The notes below the pieces were generated by a model. The model saw only the letters and a list, made by a program, of their open reading frames with translations, was not told the origin of the DNA and searched no databases. Position numbers and translations under genes: made by a program. From assembly GCF_013522925.1 (NCBI RefSeq), contig NZ_JAAMQU010000002.1, positions 186,001 to 250,000 on the forward strand: a DNA stretch of 64,000 nt, in the 5' to 3' direction. Each line of letters opens with the position of its first letter. The first letter of the stretch is position 1. Positions 1 to 8,383 of this stretch are shown in pieces. This DNA comes from Pseudomonas japonica (lineage in GTDB: Bacteria; Pseudomonadota; Gammaproteobacteria; Pseudomonadales; Pseudomonadaceae).

Positions 1-460
1 CCTCGCTCCAGCGGCCATGGTGAAGTTGCAAGGCGTGGCGCAGGTTGTTGACGGCTTCCTGGATCGCCGGTGGGCGGTCCTGGCCGCGCAGCGCGCGTTT
101 GCTCACGTCCATGCGGGTACGGATGCCGTCCAGTGCCACGGCCTGTTCGGCCAGGTGCGCGCGCCCGGCGTCGGTCGCGCTGAACAGCTTTTTGCTGCCT
201 TCGCTGGCACTGACAATCAGGTCACTTTCTTCAAGGAAGGTGAGGGTCGGGTAAATCACGCCAGGGCTAGGGCTGTAAGCGTCGTCGAACATTGTTTCGA
301 TCCGGCGGATCAGGTCGTAGCCGTGGCAGGGCTGTTCGGCAACCAGTGCCAGCAGCAGCAATTTCAGGTCGCCGGGGGCGAATACGCGGCCACCACGGCC
401 ACCGCGCTCACGGCCGCGGCCGCGCTCGAAGCCGTCGTGGGGAGGAAGGTTATGTCTCAT
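1..460 (-). CDS. PadR-family regulator, NfeR/YqjI-like (partial, cut by window edge)
   Basis: The reading frame starts at an ATG at 460 and runs off the left edge, giving 153 codons. After a Gly/Arg-rich N-terminus (about residues 11-24) comes a PadR winged helix: GDLKLLLLALVAEQPCHGYDL, then the hallmark SPSPGVIYPTLTFLEE. This arrangement closely resembles E. coli YqjI (NfeR), the repressor of the ferric reductase gene yqjH, except that the tail lacks YqjI's His/Cys clusters. Two palindromic AGATRTATCT boxes lie 35-68 bp upstream and are likely its own operators. It follows the penicillin-binding protein gene on the same strand. The family call is firm; the NfeR-like role is inferred. A neighbouring siderophore-interacting reductase would support it but is outside the window. 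Confidence 0.85.
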   Translation of the reverse strand, partial: MRHNLPPHDGFERGRGRERGGRGGRVFAPGDLKLLLLALVAEQPCHGYDLIRRIETMFDDAYSPSPGVIYPTLTFLEESDLIVSASEGSKKLFSATDAGRAHLAEQAVALDGIRTRMDVSKRALRGQDRPPAIQEAVNNLRHALQLHHGRWSE

Positions 461-493
461 GTCTATGCTCTCGTTGGGTACGGGAGCAAGACT

Positions 494-528
494 AAGATAT
501 ATCTTAAGAAACGTCTACAGATGTATCT
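494..528. promoter_or_regulatory. Paired palindromic operator upstream of the PadR gene
   Basis: AAGATATATCTT (494-505) is a perfect 12-bp palindrome, and AGATGTATCT (519-528) is a near copy 24 bp away. Both sit just upstream of the PadR start at 460, and the second lies beside the 3' end of the penicillin-binding protein gene. Spaced palindromes of this type are typical PadR/NfeR autoregulatory operators; binding by this protein is inferred. Confidence 0.5.
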
Positions 529-3500
529 CACCGCCCGTCGCCATGGAAGTCAGCGGGCGCGGCCGGGCTATACACGCCCCTTCGCCACCGCTGCCTTGCA
601 GATAGGTGTTCAGGAACGGCGCCATGCCTTTGAGTACCTGTACCGGCAACGCTGAGGTGAAGGTGAAGTTGGCGGAGGCGCGCCCAGGTACGAACGCCGT
701 GAGCGTGCCGAAGTGGTGCTCGCCCAGGTAGAACACGAAGGTGGCCGTGCGGTTGAGCGAGCGCGAGCCCAGCAAGCGGCCGCCGCTGCCGAAACTTTCG
801 ATCCGGTTGTCCCCGGTGCCGGTCTTGCCACCCATGGCCAGGGGGCTGCCGTCGGGGTGGGTGAAGCTGCCCGCCACGCGCCGGGCGGTACCGGCGTCCA
901 CCACCTGCGCCAGGGCTTCGCGCATGGCGCTGGCCACCTCGGTCGACAGCAGCCGTTCGCCGCCATCGGTGCGAGTAATCAGGGACGTTTCATAAGGTGT
1001 GCCCTGGGCGAACAGCAAGTTGTCGATGCGCACCGTGGGCATTCGCACGCCGTCGTTGAGGATCACCCCCATCAGTTCGGCCAGCGAGGCGGGGCGGTCG
1101 CCCGAGCTGCCCAGCGCGGTCGCCAGCGACGGCACAAGGTGGTCGAACGGGTAACCCAGCCGCTGCCAGCGGCGGTGAATGTCCAGGAACGCTTCAATCT
1201 CGATCATGGTGCGGATGCGGCTGTCGCGCGCGCCCTTGTGTCGGCTCTTGAACAGCCACCCGTACACTTCCTGCCGCTCGAAGCGGCTGGCCTCGACCAC
1301 CTCGCTCCATTGGGCATCGGGGTGCTGCATGAGGTAGCCCAGCAGCCAGAGGTCCAGGGGGTGTACCCGGGCAATGTAACCCTGATCGGGCAGGTCGTAA
1401 GCGCCGGGGCCGTAGCTCTGGTACATCTGCTCCAGCCGCGTATCGGTGAGCGGGGTCTTGTCCCAGTGTTTGCGCACGAAGCGGGTGAACTCTGGCAATT
1501 CGGCGTTGGGGTAGAGGTAACGGTGCACTGCTGCCAGGCGCACGGGGGTCACCCTCAAGCTGTCGAGGAAGGTCTCGAAGCGGTCATTAGTGGCCTTGCC
1601 TTCATATTTACGCCAGAACCGTCGCAGGTACTCGGTGCCTTCGCGGTCGGCGAAGCGGGCCAGGTAGGTCTGCCGCTCGGGGTTTTTGTCGTCCTTGAGC
1701 AGTTCGGCGCTATTACTCGGGGCCTGATAGATGCTGTAGCGCACCAGGTCACGGATCAGCCTCACGAACGGCAGGTTGATGGACTCTTGCAGCGCTTCCT
1801 TGAGCGTAGGGCTGCGGCTGTCGTCCTCGCGGCGGAAGTTATGGAAGGTGTGCAAGCCGCCGCCGGTGAAGAACCGCTCCCCGGGGTTTGCCGAATACTT
1901 GCGTTCCAGCGCCGCATCGAGCATGGCCTTGAGGTTGGTATCGCGGTGTTCGAGCAAGTAATCCAGGGCCCAGCGGGTGAGATGATCCTGCGGCTCTACC
2001 GCTACCTTGCGCAGCGCCGAAGGGCTTTGGCCGGCATAGCGATCGTGCAGCTCGTTGATGATCTCAAGGTAGCTGGTGAGCACCCGCAGTTTGGCGGTAG
2101 AGCCCAGCTCCAGCTTGCTGCCCTCGTTGATATCGAAGGGCTGGTCGGTGTTGTCGGTTTGCACCCGCACATGCGCGCCATCCGGTGTGTTCTCGAACAA
2201 CGTGAAGCTGTACTTCACTTCCCTGGTGCTGGCAGGCGTGAGCAGGCGCTCGCCGATCACGCCGATCCCCTGCGCGAATGCGGGGTCGGCCAAGTGCTTG
2301 AGGTACTCGGTGGCCTCGCTTTGCAGCTTGGCATTCAGGCTGGTGGTGGCAGACAGGTCGAGGCGGTCCAGGTCGTACAGCGGCACATTCAGCAAACCGG
2401 CCAGGCGGCTGCGCGCCACGCTCACGCCCTTGTCATTTGCGTAGGGCTCCCAGGTAGGCTCCTTGGCCCAGTCCCGCCAATGCAGGCGGCTCGCCAGCGC
2501 GGCTTTGGCCACCTCGGGCGGAATTACGTTCTGGCCGGCGAGCAGGCGTACGTGAGCATCGGTAAGCTCATCCAGTTCATCGTGCCCTCGGCTCAAAAAG
2601 TGCGACGGGCGCCGCTGGGCAATCATCAGCGACAACACTTGGCGCAGTGCAAGGCCACGATCGGACAAGGCTTTGGCGCTGGTGTCCTGGCTGCTCAGTG
2701 CAGCGTTCACCTGCTTGAAATCCGCGCCGTACCACACCCGCAACCCCTCGGCCAGGCCGTGGACTTCGCCATGCCCTGGCACGGCCGACAGCGGCACACT
2801 GTTGAGGTAATCGCGCACGATGCGCTGGCGCGCGGGCAAGGTGTTCGGGCCTTCCTGATACGCCCGCACACTGGCAGCCAGCATTTGCCGCAGCTTTTCA
2901 GGGCCCGAAGCAGTAAGCCCGTCCGGGGAATGGCGGTATTTCTCCAGCTGCGTGGCCAATGTGCTGCCGCCCGCCGACTGGCCGGGCAGGCCCAGCGTGC
3001 GCGCAACCTGGCTCCAGGCAGCCTTGGCGAACCGCGGCCAGTCGACTGCCGGGTTCTGCTGGGGCTGACTGGCATCGAGCAGGCGGCGGTTCTCGATGAA
3101 CAGCAGGCTGCTCACGGCTAGGGGCGGAATTTCCTCGAAGGTGGCATACAGCTGCTGCGGGTAGCGGAAACGATAAAACTCGCCGGCGGTGCAGTCATTG
3201 ATCAGCAACCCCGCCTGGGGCTTTTCGGCGTAAGGAATGAACAAGCCATGGCCGGCGTAGCGGCTGAGCGCTGGCGAGAACTGCATTTGCCGCTCCACGG
3301 CGTAGTTACGTTGCAGCAGGCGGGTCACGAACGCGCCGATATCGCTGTAGCCCAGGCGCTTGTCGAACGGCCCCGCCGAGGGGTAGACGATGCTGTCGCT
3401 CGGGCCCTCGCCCGGTGCATAGGTGAGGTCGGCCGCCCAGCGGGACAGCAGATGGGCTTGCACGCGCGAGCTTTGCATTTCCGAGCGGGCCGCCAGGCCC

Positions 3501-3640
3501 ACCGCCCCGGCTGCGCCCAGCAGCAACAGCAGTGCCACGCGGCGGGCGTAACGTTTTGGAGGGGCGGGCGGCTGAGCGGGGTCCGGGCTATCGACGGTCG
3601 CCTTGGTCTTGCCGGGATCGTTGTGCCACAGAGCGCCCAT
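515..3640 (-). CDS. Bifunctional penicillin-binding protein (GT51 transglycosylase + transpeptidase)
   Basis: This 1041-residue inner-membrane protein should polymerise and cross-link peptidoglycan. One membrane anchor lies at about residues 34-52 after a Pro-rich cytoplasmic tail. The GT51 region has diverged motifs: IENRRLLD in place of the usual EDRRFxxHxG, and GGSTLATQLEKYRHSP in place of GGSTITQQLxKN. The transpeptidase triad is intact: STAK (SxxK), SIN (SxN) and GGKTGTGDN (KTG). It is longer than PBP1a/1b and does not match them well, so it is an accessory class A-like enzyme found in pseudomonads. The start is the ATG at 3640. The gene sits between the metallothionein and PadR genes on the same strand. 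The catalytic Glu residues appear to be kept, so it is probably active. Confidence 0.85.
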   Translation of the reverse strand: MGALWHNDPGKTKATVDSPDPAQPPAPPKRYARRVALLLLLGAAGAVGLAARSEMQSSRVQAHLLSRWAADLTYAPGEGPSDSIVYPSAGPFDKRLGYSDIGAFVTRLLQRNYAVERQMQFSPALSRYAGHGLFIPYAEKPQAGLLINDCTAGEFYRFRYPQQLYATFEEIPPLAVSSLLFIENRRLLDASQPQQNPAVDWPRFAKAAWSQVARTLGLPGQSAGGSTLATQLEKYRHSPDGLTASGPEKLRQMLAASVRAYQEGPNTLPARQRIVRDYLNSVPLSAVPGHGEVHGLAEGLRVWYGADFKQVNAALSSQDTSAKALSDRGLALRQVLSLMIAQRRPSHFLSRGHDELDELTDAHVRLLAGQNVIPPEVAKAALASRLHWRDWAKEPTWEPYANDKGVSVARSRLAGLLNVPLYDLDRLDLSATTSLNAKLQSEATEYLKHLADPAFAQGIGVIGERLLTPASTREVKYSFTLFENTPDGAHVRVQTDNTDQPFDINEGSKLELGSTAKLRVLTSYLEIINELHDRYAGQSPSALRKVAVEPQDHLTRWALDYLLEHRDTNLKAMLDAALERKYSANPGERFFTGGGLHTFHNFRREDDSRSPTLKEALQESINLPFVRLIRDLVRYSIYQAPSNSAELLKDDKNPERQTYLARFADREGTEYLRRFWRKYEGKATNDRFETFLDSLRVTPVRLAAVHRYLYPNAELPEFTRFVRKHWDKTPLTDTRLEQMYQSYGPGAYDLPDQGYIARVHPLDLWLLGYLMQHPDAQWSEVVEASRFERQEVYGWLFKSRHKGARDSRIRTMIEIEAFLDIHRRWQRLGYPFDHLVPSLATALGSSGDRPASLAELMGVILNDGVRMPTVRIDNLLFAQGTPYETSLITRTDGGERLLSTEVASAMREALAQVVDAGTARRVAGSFTHPDGSPLAMGGKTGTGDNRIESFGSGGRLLGSRSLNRTATFVFYLGEHHFGTLTAFVPGRASANFTFTSALPVQVLKGMAPFLNTYLQGSGGEGACIARPRPLTSMATGGEIHL

Positions 3641-3758
3641 AGTGCTTAGCCTGGTGACGAGAATTCTGTCTCACTGCTTCCAGCTTAGACGCTAGAGCGC
3701 TTGCTGGAGCTTCCTGGCGCTGCGTTGTAAGCCCGGCGAGCCGCTTGCCGACGGCTGG

Positions 3759-3980
3759 TCAGGGAAATGCCGTGAGTGGTTTGCCGACGCTTGCCTGGGG
3801 CCCGCCGTTGCGCTCGTCTTCCTCGAATACCGCTTGCTCGCAGTGGCAATCCGAGCGTGGGCAGGGTTGCTTGTCCGGATGCCGGTCCGCGCAAGCCTGG
3901 CTACAAAACCCAAGGCCGTTGCGCTGGAAAGAGGGCGTGGCGAATGCCTTGCACTTGGGGCAGGCACAGGTGTCCGGCAT
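3759..3980 (-). CDS. Bacterial metallothionein (Pseudomonas type)
   Basis: A 73-residue cytosolic metal-binding protein. Eight cysteines follow the pattern known from Pseudomonas metallothioneins: CACPKC near the N-terminus, a central FCSQACADRHP, then PCPRSDCHCE. The interspersed His residues (RHP and CHC) are typical bacterial Zn/Cd ligands in addition to thiolates. The tail (residues 48-73) is metal-ligand-free and acidic. The start is ATG at 3980 with an AGGGAG-like ribosome site. It lies between the MscS-type channel and the penicillin-binding protein on the same strand, and no metal-responsive regulator is adjacent. The family assignment rests on the clear Cys pattern. The protein is short enough that automated annotation can miss it. 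Confidence 0.88.
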   Translation of the reverse strand: MPDTCACPKCKAFATPSFQRNGLGFCSQACADRHPDKQPCPRSDCHCEQAVFEEDERNGGPQASVGKPLTAFP

Positions 3981-4067
3981 GGCATGGTCTCCCTGGTTTC
4001 CCTACAGGCCGGTGGTACAGGTTGGAAATCCGGGGAATGCGGGAGTTCCTGCGCCTTGCCGGGGCAT

Positions 4068-5489
4068 TCAATGCCGCTGCAGCCACCCCAGAAAACCACC
4101 CTTGCGCACCGGCGCGGGGCGTTGCAACAGCAGAGACTGGCTGCTCTGGCGCCGTACTGCCTGCAGCTTCTGCAGGGCCTTGCCCACCTCTGCCCGGGCG
4201 GCTACACATTCACGCGTGAGGGCCTTGTCGACGCTGTAGAGGGTGCAGGACGTAAGCGCAGTGAAACGGGCCTGCGAGGGCGTGTCGTCGAGCACACTCT
4301 GTTCGCCCATAACTTCGCCCGGGCCCATGCGGCCCGCTTCGATAAAGGTGTCGCCGTTCGCGATGGCCGCGCTCACCACGCCGGCACCGATGATGAACAG
4401 GTTGGCCGGTACTTCGTCCACGTCCAGGATCACTTGCCCGGCGGGCACGTCGCGGGCCTGCAAGGCATCGGCGAGGCGGTCCTTCTCGCTGGAGGCGAGC
4501 GCTCGGAACACTTTCACTTCATCGAGCAAGGCGCGTTTGCGGGTGCTCGCCGGGCCGCTGTCGTGGCTGGTCACGCCGGCCGCTTCCAGGTGGCGGTGGG
4601 CCAGGTCGAACAGCTGGTTGCGCACTTCGCCTTTGCTGGCAAGGTTGGCCACGAACCCGCTGGCGGTGTATTCCGTGGCGTCCTCGCCGGCCTCTTTTAC
4701 CAACGCCCTGGGGGGCGGGTCGGGCAGCAGCGCATGGCTGCCTCGCAGTGCGCGCTCCAAGGCTTCCAGCACCCGGCCCGGGCGCACCGCATTGGGCACG
4801 CTGACGGTGATGGTGACCCCATGGCGGCCGGCGGGGCGGCTGTAATTGACGATGCGCGCCTTGGCGGCCACCGAGTTCGGCACCACGGCGGTGGCGCCGG
4901 CAGTGGTCAGCAAATGCGTGGCGCGCCAGTCGATATCCGTCACCTTGCCTTCGGTACCGTCGATGGCCACCCAGTCATCCACCTGGTAAGGCTTGGTGGT
5001 GTTGAGCACGATCCCGGAAAACACGTCGCTGAGGGTGCTTTGCAGCGCCAGGCCGACGATGATCGCGACGGCGCCGGACGTAGCCAGCAACCCTTTGACC
5101 GGCAACTGGAGTACGTAGCCCGCTGCCGCCACCACCGCAATCAGAAACACCACCGCGCCCAGCACATCGCGCAGCAGGCGGCCGCTGTGGCCGATCCTCC
5201 GGGTAAGAATGAGCCCCAGCACCTCGCCCAGGGTACGGGCGCCATACAGCCACCAGATGATCGCAAGGCCTGTGGCGGCCAGGTTCCATAACGTGTTGTC
5301 GGGCCAGGGCGGCGGCTGCAGCGGGCTGATGCCGGCGGCCATGATCACGGCGCTGTAGCCCAGAAACAATGCCACCCGCACGCCTACCCGGCCAGCCTGG
5401 TGGGCGAAAGGCGCCCATTGCCACAGCAACAGGTCGGCAATCAGCAGGGCAAAGCCCCACAGCAAAGGCTGGCTGGGCAGGTTGGGCAT
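4068..5489 (-). CDS. MscS-family mechanosensitive channel with C-terminal cyclic-nucleotide-binding domain
   Basis: About 473 residues. Four to five membrane segments occupy the first 170 residues, the last being the pore helix followed by VGLALQSTLSDVFSGIVL, the MscS signature. The MscS beta domain follows (DDWVAIDGTEGKVTDIDWR, VVPNSVAAKARIVNYSR). A cyclic-nucleotide-binding fold covers roughly the last 150 residues (ALQARDVPAGQVILDVDEVP, then GPGEVMGEQSVLDDTPSQAR). It should act as an osmotic or ligand-gated channel in the inner membrane. The ATG at 5489 is used; an in-frame GTG at 5504 is an alternative. The C-terminal domain keeps the GEVMGE phosphate-binding cassette, but its nucleotide specificity cannot be read from sequence. 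Confidence 0.88.
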   Translation of the reverse strand: MPNLPSQPLLWGFALLIADLLLWQWAPFAHQAGRVGVRVALFLGYSAVIMAAGISPLQPPPWPDNTLWNLAATGLAIIWWLYGARTLGEVLGLILTRRIGHSGRLLRDVLGAVVFLIAVVAAAGYVLQLPVKGLLATSGAVAIIVGLALQSTLSDVFSGIVLNTTKPYQVDDWVAIDGTEGKVTDIDWRATHLLTTAGATAVVPNSVAAKARIVNYSRPAGRHGVTITVSVPNAVRPGRVLEALERALRGSHALLPDPPPRALVKEAGEDATEYTASGFVANLASKGEVRNQLFDLAHRHLEAAGVTSHDSGPASTRKRALLDEVKVFRALASSEKDRLADALQARDVPAGQVILDVDEVPANLFIIGAGVVSAAIANGDTFIEAGRMGPGEVMGEQSVLDDTPSQARFTALTSCTLYSVDKALTRECVAARAEVGKALQKLQAVRRQSSQSLLLQRPAPVRKGGFLGWLQRH

Positions 5490-5566
5490 GATCGGGCATT
5501 CCACGAAAGGGCAGCGGCAGGAGCTTACGGCGTTTGCGGCGGGCGCGGCTACAGGCTTTGTGCGCT

Positions 5567-6478
5567 TTAATGCGGCCGCGCCCAGCGGGCGAGGGCAAAC
5601 TCCACGAAGCTGCGGATTTTAGGCAGCCGGTACCGGTCGCTGGCGTACATAAGGTTCATCGGCCGCGAGGGCAGGCGCCACCCCTGCAGCAAGGGGACCA
5701 GCCGCCCTTCAGCCAGGTCCTGGGCCACCAGGGCATCGGGCATCATCACAATGCCCATGCCCGCCAAGGCCGCCTGGTGCATCGCCGATGAGCTGTTCAT
5801 GGTAAGCGGGCCACTGACCGGCACCACCACTTCCCCCTCTGGCCCTTCAAGGCGCCATTCCTTTTCCACAGAGCGCCAGTCGTCGCCTGCGGGGTAGGCA
5901 AACGCGAGGCACTCGTGGCTTTGCAGGTCCAGCGGCTGCAAGGGCACGCCGTGGTCGTCCAGGTAGCCCGGCGCCGCGCACATGGTGAGGGTGTAATCTT
6001 CCAGCGGCCGGGCAATCACGCCATTGGCCGGGTCCGGGTTGCCCAGGCGGAACGCGAGATCAAAGCCATTCTCCAATAGGTCCAGGCGTTGATTGCTGAG
6101 TACCACGTCCAGCCGCACCTTGGGGTAGCGCCGGTGGTATTCGGCCAATGCAGGGGAAAGCCGCTCCACGCCGAAGGTCAGCGGGGCGGTGATCCGCAGC
6201 CGGCCGGCGGGCTCGGCCTGGGCTTGCTCGGCCAGGCGCTCGGCGGCGTCCACCAGGCCCAGCACCTCCACGCAGCGCTGGTAGTACTGGGTACCAAATT
6301 CCGTGAGCCGCTGTCGCCGTGTGGTGCGCTGTAACAGGCTCACCCCAAGCCGTTGCTCAAGGGCGCGCAAATGGTTGCCCACCATCGTCGTCGACAAGCC
6401 GCAGGCCTGAGCGGCGGCGGTCATGCTGCCGTCTTCCACTACCCGCACATACACGGCCATGGCCTGCAACACGTCCAT
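5567..6478 (-). CDS. LysR-family transcriptional regulator
   Basis: 303 residues. The N-terminal helix-turn-helix (AMAVYVRVVEDGSMTAAAQ, then TTMVGNHLRALEQRLGVSL) is followed by a LysR substrate-binding fold. It belongs to the CrgA-like subgroup, judged from the C-terminal end FVEFALARW. The ATG at 6478 has a GGAG six bases upstream and is preferred to the TTG at 6484. It is divergent from the ArgD-like aminotransferase gene (start 6576), leaving under 100 bp between them, so that gene is its likeliest target. The effector is unknown. Confidence 0.88.
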   Translation of the reverse strand: MDVLQAMAVYVRVVEDGSMTAAAQACGLSTTMVGNHLRALEQRLGVSLLQRTTRRQRLTEFGTQYYQRCVEVLGLVDAAERLAEQAQAEPAGRLRITAPLTFGVERLSPALAEYHRRYPKVRLDVVLSNQRLDLLENGFDLAFRLGNPDPANGVIARPLEDYTLTMCAAPGYLDDHGVPLQPLDLQSHECLAFAYPAGDDWRSVEKEWRLEGPEGEVVVPVSGPLTMNSSSAMHQAALAGMGIVMMPDALVAQDLAEGRLVPLLQGWRLPSRPMNLMYASDRYRLPKIRSFVEFALARWARPH

Positions 6479-6575
6479 TATCAACTCCAGCTTTTTAATG
6501 ATTGAAGTGTGCCCTAGTTTATCCAGCTCAGGTGGCTAACGATACTGAAGCTCTTCACGGAAAGGAGCCCAAGCC

Positions 6576-7778
6576 ATGACCGCCACAAGCCTGATGAATA
6601 CCTACAAACCACTGCCGCTTAGCTTTGTGCGTGGCGAGGGCAGCACGATCTGGGATGCTTCCGGCAAGCGATACCTCGATGCAATGGGCGGCGTGGCGGT
6701 GACCAGCGTAGGCCACTGCCACCCCAGGGTGGTGGCGGCGATACGCGACCAGGCCGGCCTGCTACTCCATACCTCCAACCATTACGCCATCGACTGGCAG
6801 CACCGGCTGGCCGCAAAACTCGCTGCGTTGAGCGGGCTGGATGCGGCGTTCTTCAACAATTCCGGCGCTGAAGCCAACGAAACCGCGCTCAAGCTTGCCC
6901 GGCTGGCAGGGTGGTACAAAGGCGTGCAGCGGCCGCTCATCGTAGTCATGGAAGGCGCGTTCCACGGTCGCACGCTGGCCACGCTGGCCGCCAGTGACGG
7001 GGCGGGTGTACGGCTGGGCTTCGGCGCTTATGACGATGACTTCCTGCGGGTGCCGTTTGGTGATGTGGCCGCGCTGGAGGCCATCGCTCGCCGGCACGGT
7101 GCCGACGTGGTTGCGGTGTTGCTCGAACCGGTGCAAGGGGAGGGCGGCGTAAGGCCGGCACCCGAAGGCTACCTTCGGGCGGTGCGTGCGCTATGTGACC
7201 GCCAGGGCTGGCTGATGATGCTCGACGAGGTGCAAACCGGCGTAGGCCGCACGGGCCACTGGTTCGCCTATGCCGAAGAGGGCGTGCTGCCGGATGTGGT
7301 CACGCTGGCCAAAGGGCTGGCCAATGGTATTCCCATCGGTGCTTGCCTGGCGCGGGCGCGTACGGCACGTTTGCTCACCCCGGGCAGCCACGGCAGTACC
7401 TTCGGTGGCAACCCGCTGGCATGCCGGGTGGCCTGTGAGGTGCTGGAGATCATCGAAGAGCAACAGCTGCTGGCCAATGCCCGGCGGCAGGGCGCGTGGC
7501 TGCTGAAGGCTCTGCGGGAGAGGCTTGCCGGGCACCCCGGCGTGCGTGAGGTGCGTGGCAAAGGCCTGATGATCGGTATCGAGCTGACCGAGGCCACGGG
7601 CAAACTGGCGAGCCAGGCGGCTGAAGGCGGGCTGCTGCTGAATGTGACGCGGGGCAATGTTGTGCGCCTGTTGCCGGCGCTCACCCTGAAGGACGACGAG
7701 GCGCGTCAGATCGTCGAGCACCTGGTGGCGCTACTCAGCCCGGCCAGCCTGCCGGCAATGGTAGCGCAAGCGGTTTAA
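6576..7778 (+). CDS. Class III aminotransferase, acetylornithine aminotransferase-like (ArgD paralogue)
   Basis: 400 residues; a PLP-dependent fold-type I enzyme. Visible family motifs are [21 protein letters not shown], the phosphate-binding [28 protein letters not shown], the aspartate motif [14 protein letters not shown] and the Schiff-base lysine in [15 protein letters not shown]. These match ArgD and related ornithine/succinylornithine aminotransferases. Pseudomonads usually carry more than one ArgD-like gene, and this one is not in an arginine operon, so a catabolic or accessory role is possible. AAAGGAG precedes the ATG. The stop overlaps the convergent DUF4174 gene by 4 bp. It is divergent from a LysR regulator. 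Confidence 0.85.
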   Translation: MTATSLMNTYKPLPLSFVRGEGSTIWDASGKRYLDAMGGVAVTSVGHCHPRVVAAIRDQAGLLLHTSNHYAIDWQHRLAAKLAALSGLDAAFFNNSGAEANETALKLARLAGWYKGVQRPLIVVMEGAFHGRTLATLAASDGAGVRLGFGAYDDDFLRVPFGDVAALEAIARRHGADVVAVLLEPVQGEGGVRPAPEGYLRAVRALCDRQGWLMMLDEVQTGVGRTGHWFAYAEEGVLPDVVTLAKGLANGIPIGACLARARTARLLTPGSHGSTFGGNPLACRVACEVLEIIEEQQLLANARRQGAWLLKALRERLAGHPGVREVRGKGLMIGIELTEATGKLASQAAEGGLLLNVTRGNVVRLLPALTLKDDEARQIVEHLVALLSPASLPAMVAQAV

Positions 7779-8299
7779 TCTTCGAGGTCGGCGGCGGGCT
7801 TGGCGGCGGCTGCCTTGCCCGGCTTGCCCTTGGCTTTGCCGGCATCCGGGGCGGGTTCGGCGGGCGCCGCAGCGGCGGCGGCTTCCTTCTCGGCCATCGG
7901 CATCTGGTCGATGGTGGAGAAAATCTTGTCCAGCGGGAGCGGGTCGGTACTCTCAAGTTTTTTCTCGCCGTCCTTGCCCACCAGTACCACCTTGGCCTTG
8001 GTGCCAGCGCCCAGGTTCAGCTCACGGATCAACGCCATGGTGGCCTGGGTTTCCAGCGGCTTGCCGTTTCGCTCGCCGGCCAGCCCGACCACCTTGTACA
8101 CCACCACGTCGCGCTGTTTCAGGCCGGGGTCTTGTACGGCGGTGCTTTCATTGACCAGCGCCTGATCGCTCCCGCTTTTGGAATAAATGAGCAGGGGCCT
8201 GGCTTTGCCGCGGTCCTGGGCCAGCGGCGAGTCGCCGTCGGCCGCGTATAGCGGGCTGGCGGCGAACAGGGCGGTGAGCGCGAGGGTGCGGATGAGCAT
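7775..8299 (-). CDS. Exported DUF4174-type protein
   Basis: 174 residues with a clear signal peptide (residues 1-19, cleavage after SPLYA). The body (about 30-125) has a thioredoxin-like beta-alpha layout ([27 protein letters not shown], then [12 protein letters not shown]) as in DUF4174 proteins. The last 45 residues are an Ala/Pro/Lys-rich low-complexity tail. There is no CxxC motif, so no redox role is implied. AAGGAG lies ahead of the ATG. It is convergent with, and overlaps by 4 bp, the aminotransferase gene. The function is unknown; the periplasmic location is inferred. Confidence 0.75.
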   Translation of the reverse strand: MLIRTLALTALFAASPLYAADGDSPLAQDRGKARPLLIYSKSGSDQALVNESTAVQDPGLKQRDVVVYKVVGLAGERNGKPLETQATMALIRELNLGAGTKAKVVLVGKDGEKKLESTDPLPLDKIFSTIDQMPMAEKEAAAAAAPAEPAPDAGKAKGKPGKAAAAKPAADLED

Positions 8300-8383
8300 G
8301 CGGGTCTCCTTCGTCAGTATCCCTTAAGCATCGCTCAAGCTGGCGAAACGGCCAGCCGGGCGACCAAATTATGCGAGCGCGGC

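Noticed and set aside
17..655. Plus-strand frame at the left edge
   Set aside because: Antisense to the PadR gene, whose helix-turn-helix is unmistakable.
713..3121. Long plus-strand frame opposite the penicillin-binding protein
   Set aside because: Shadow of a GC-rich gene; His/Gly/Gln-rich and no domain.
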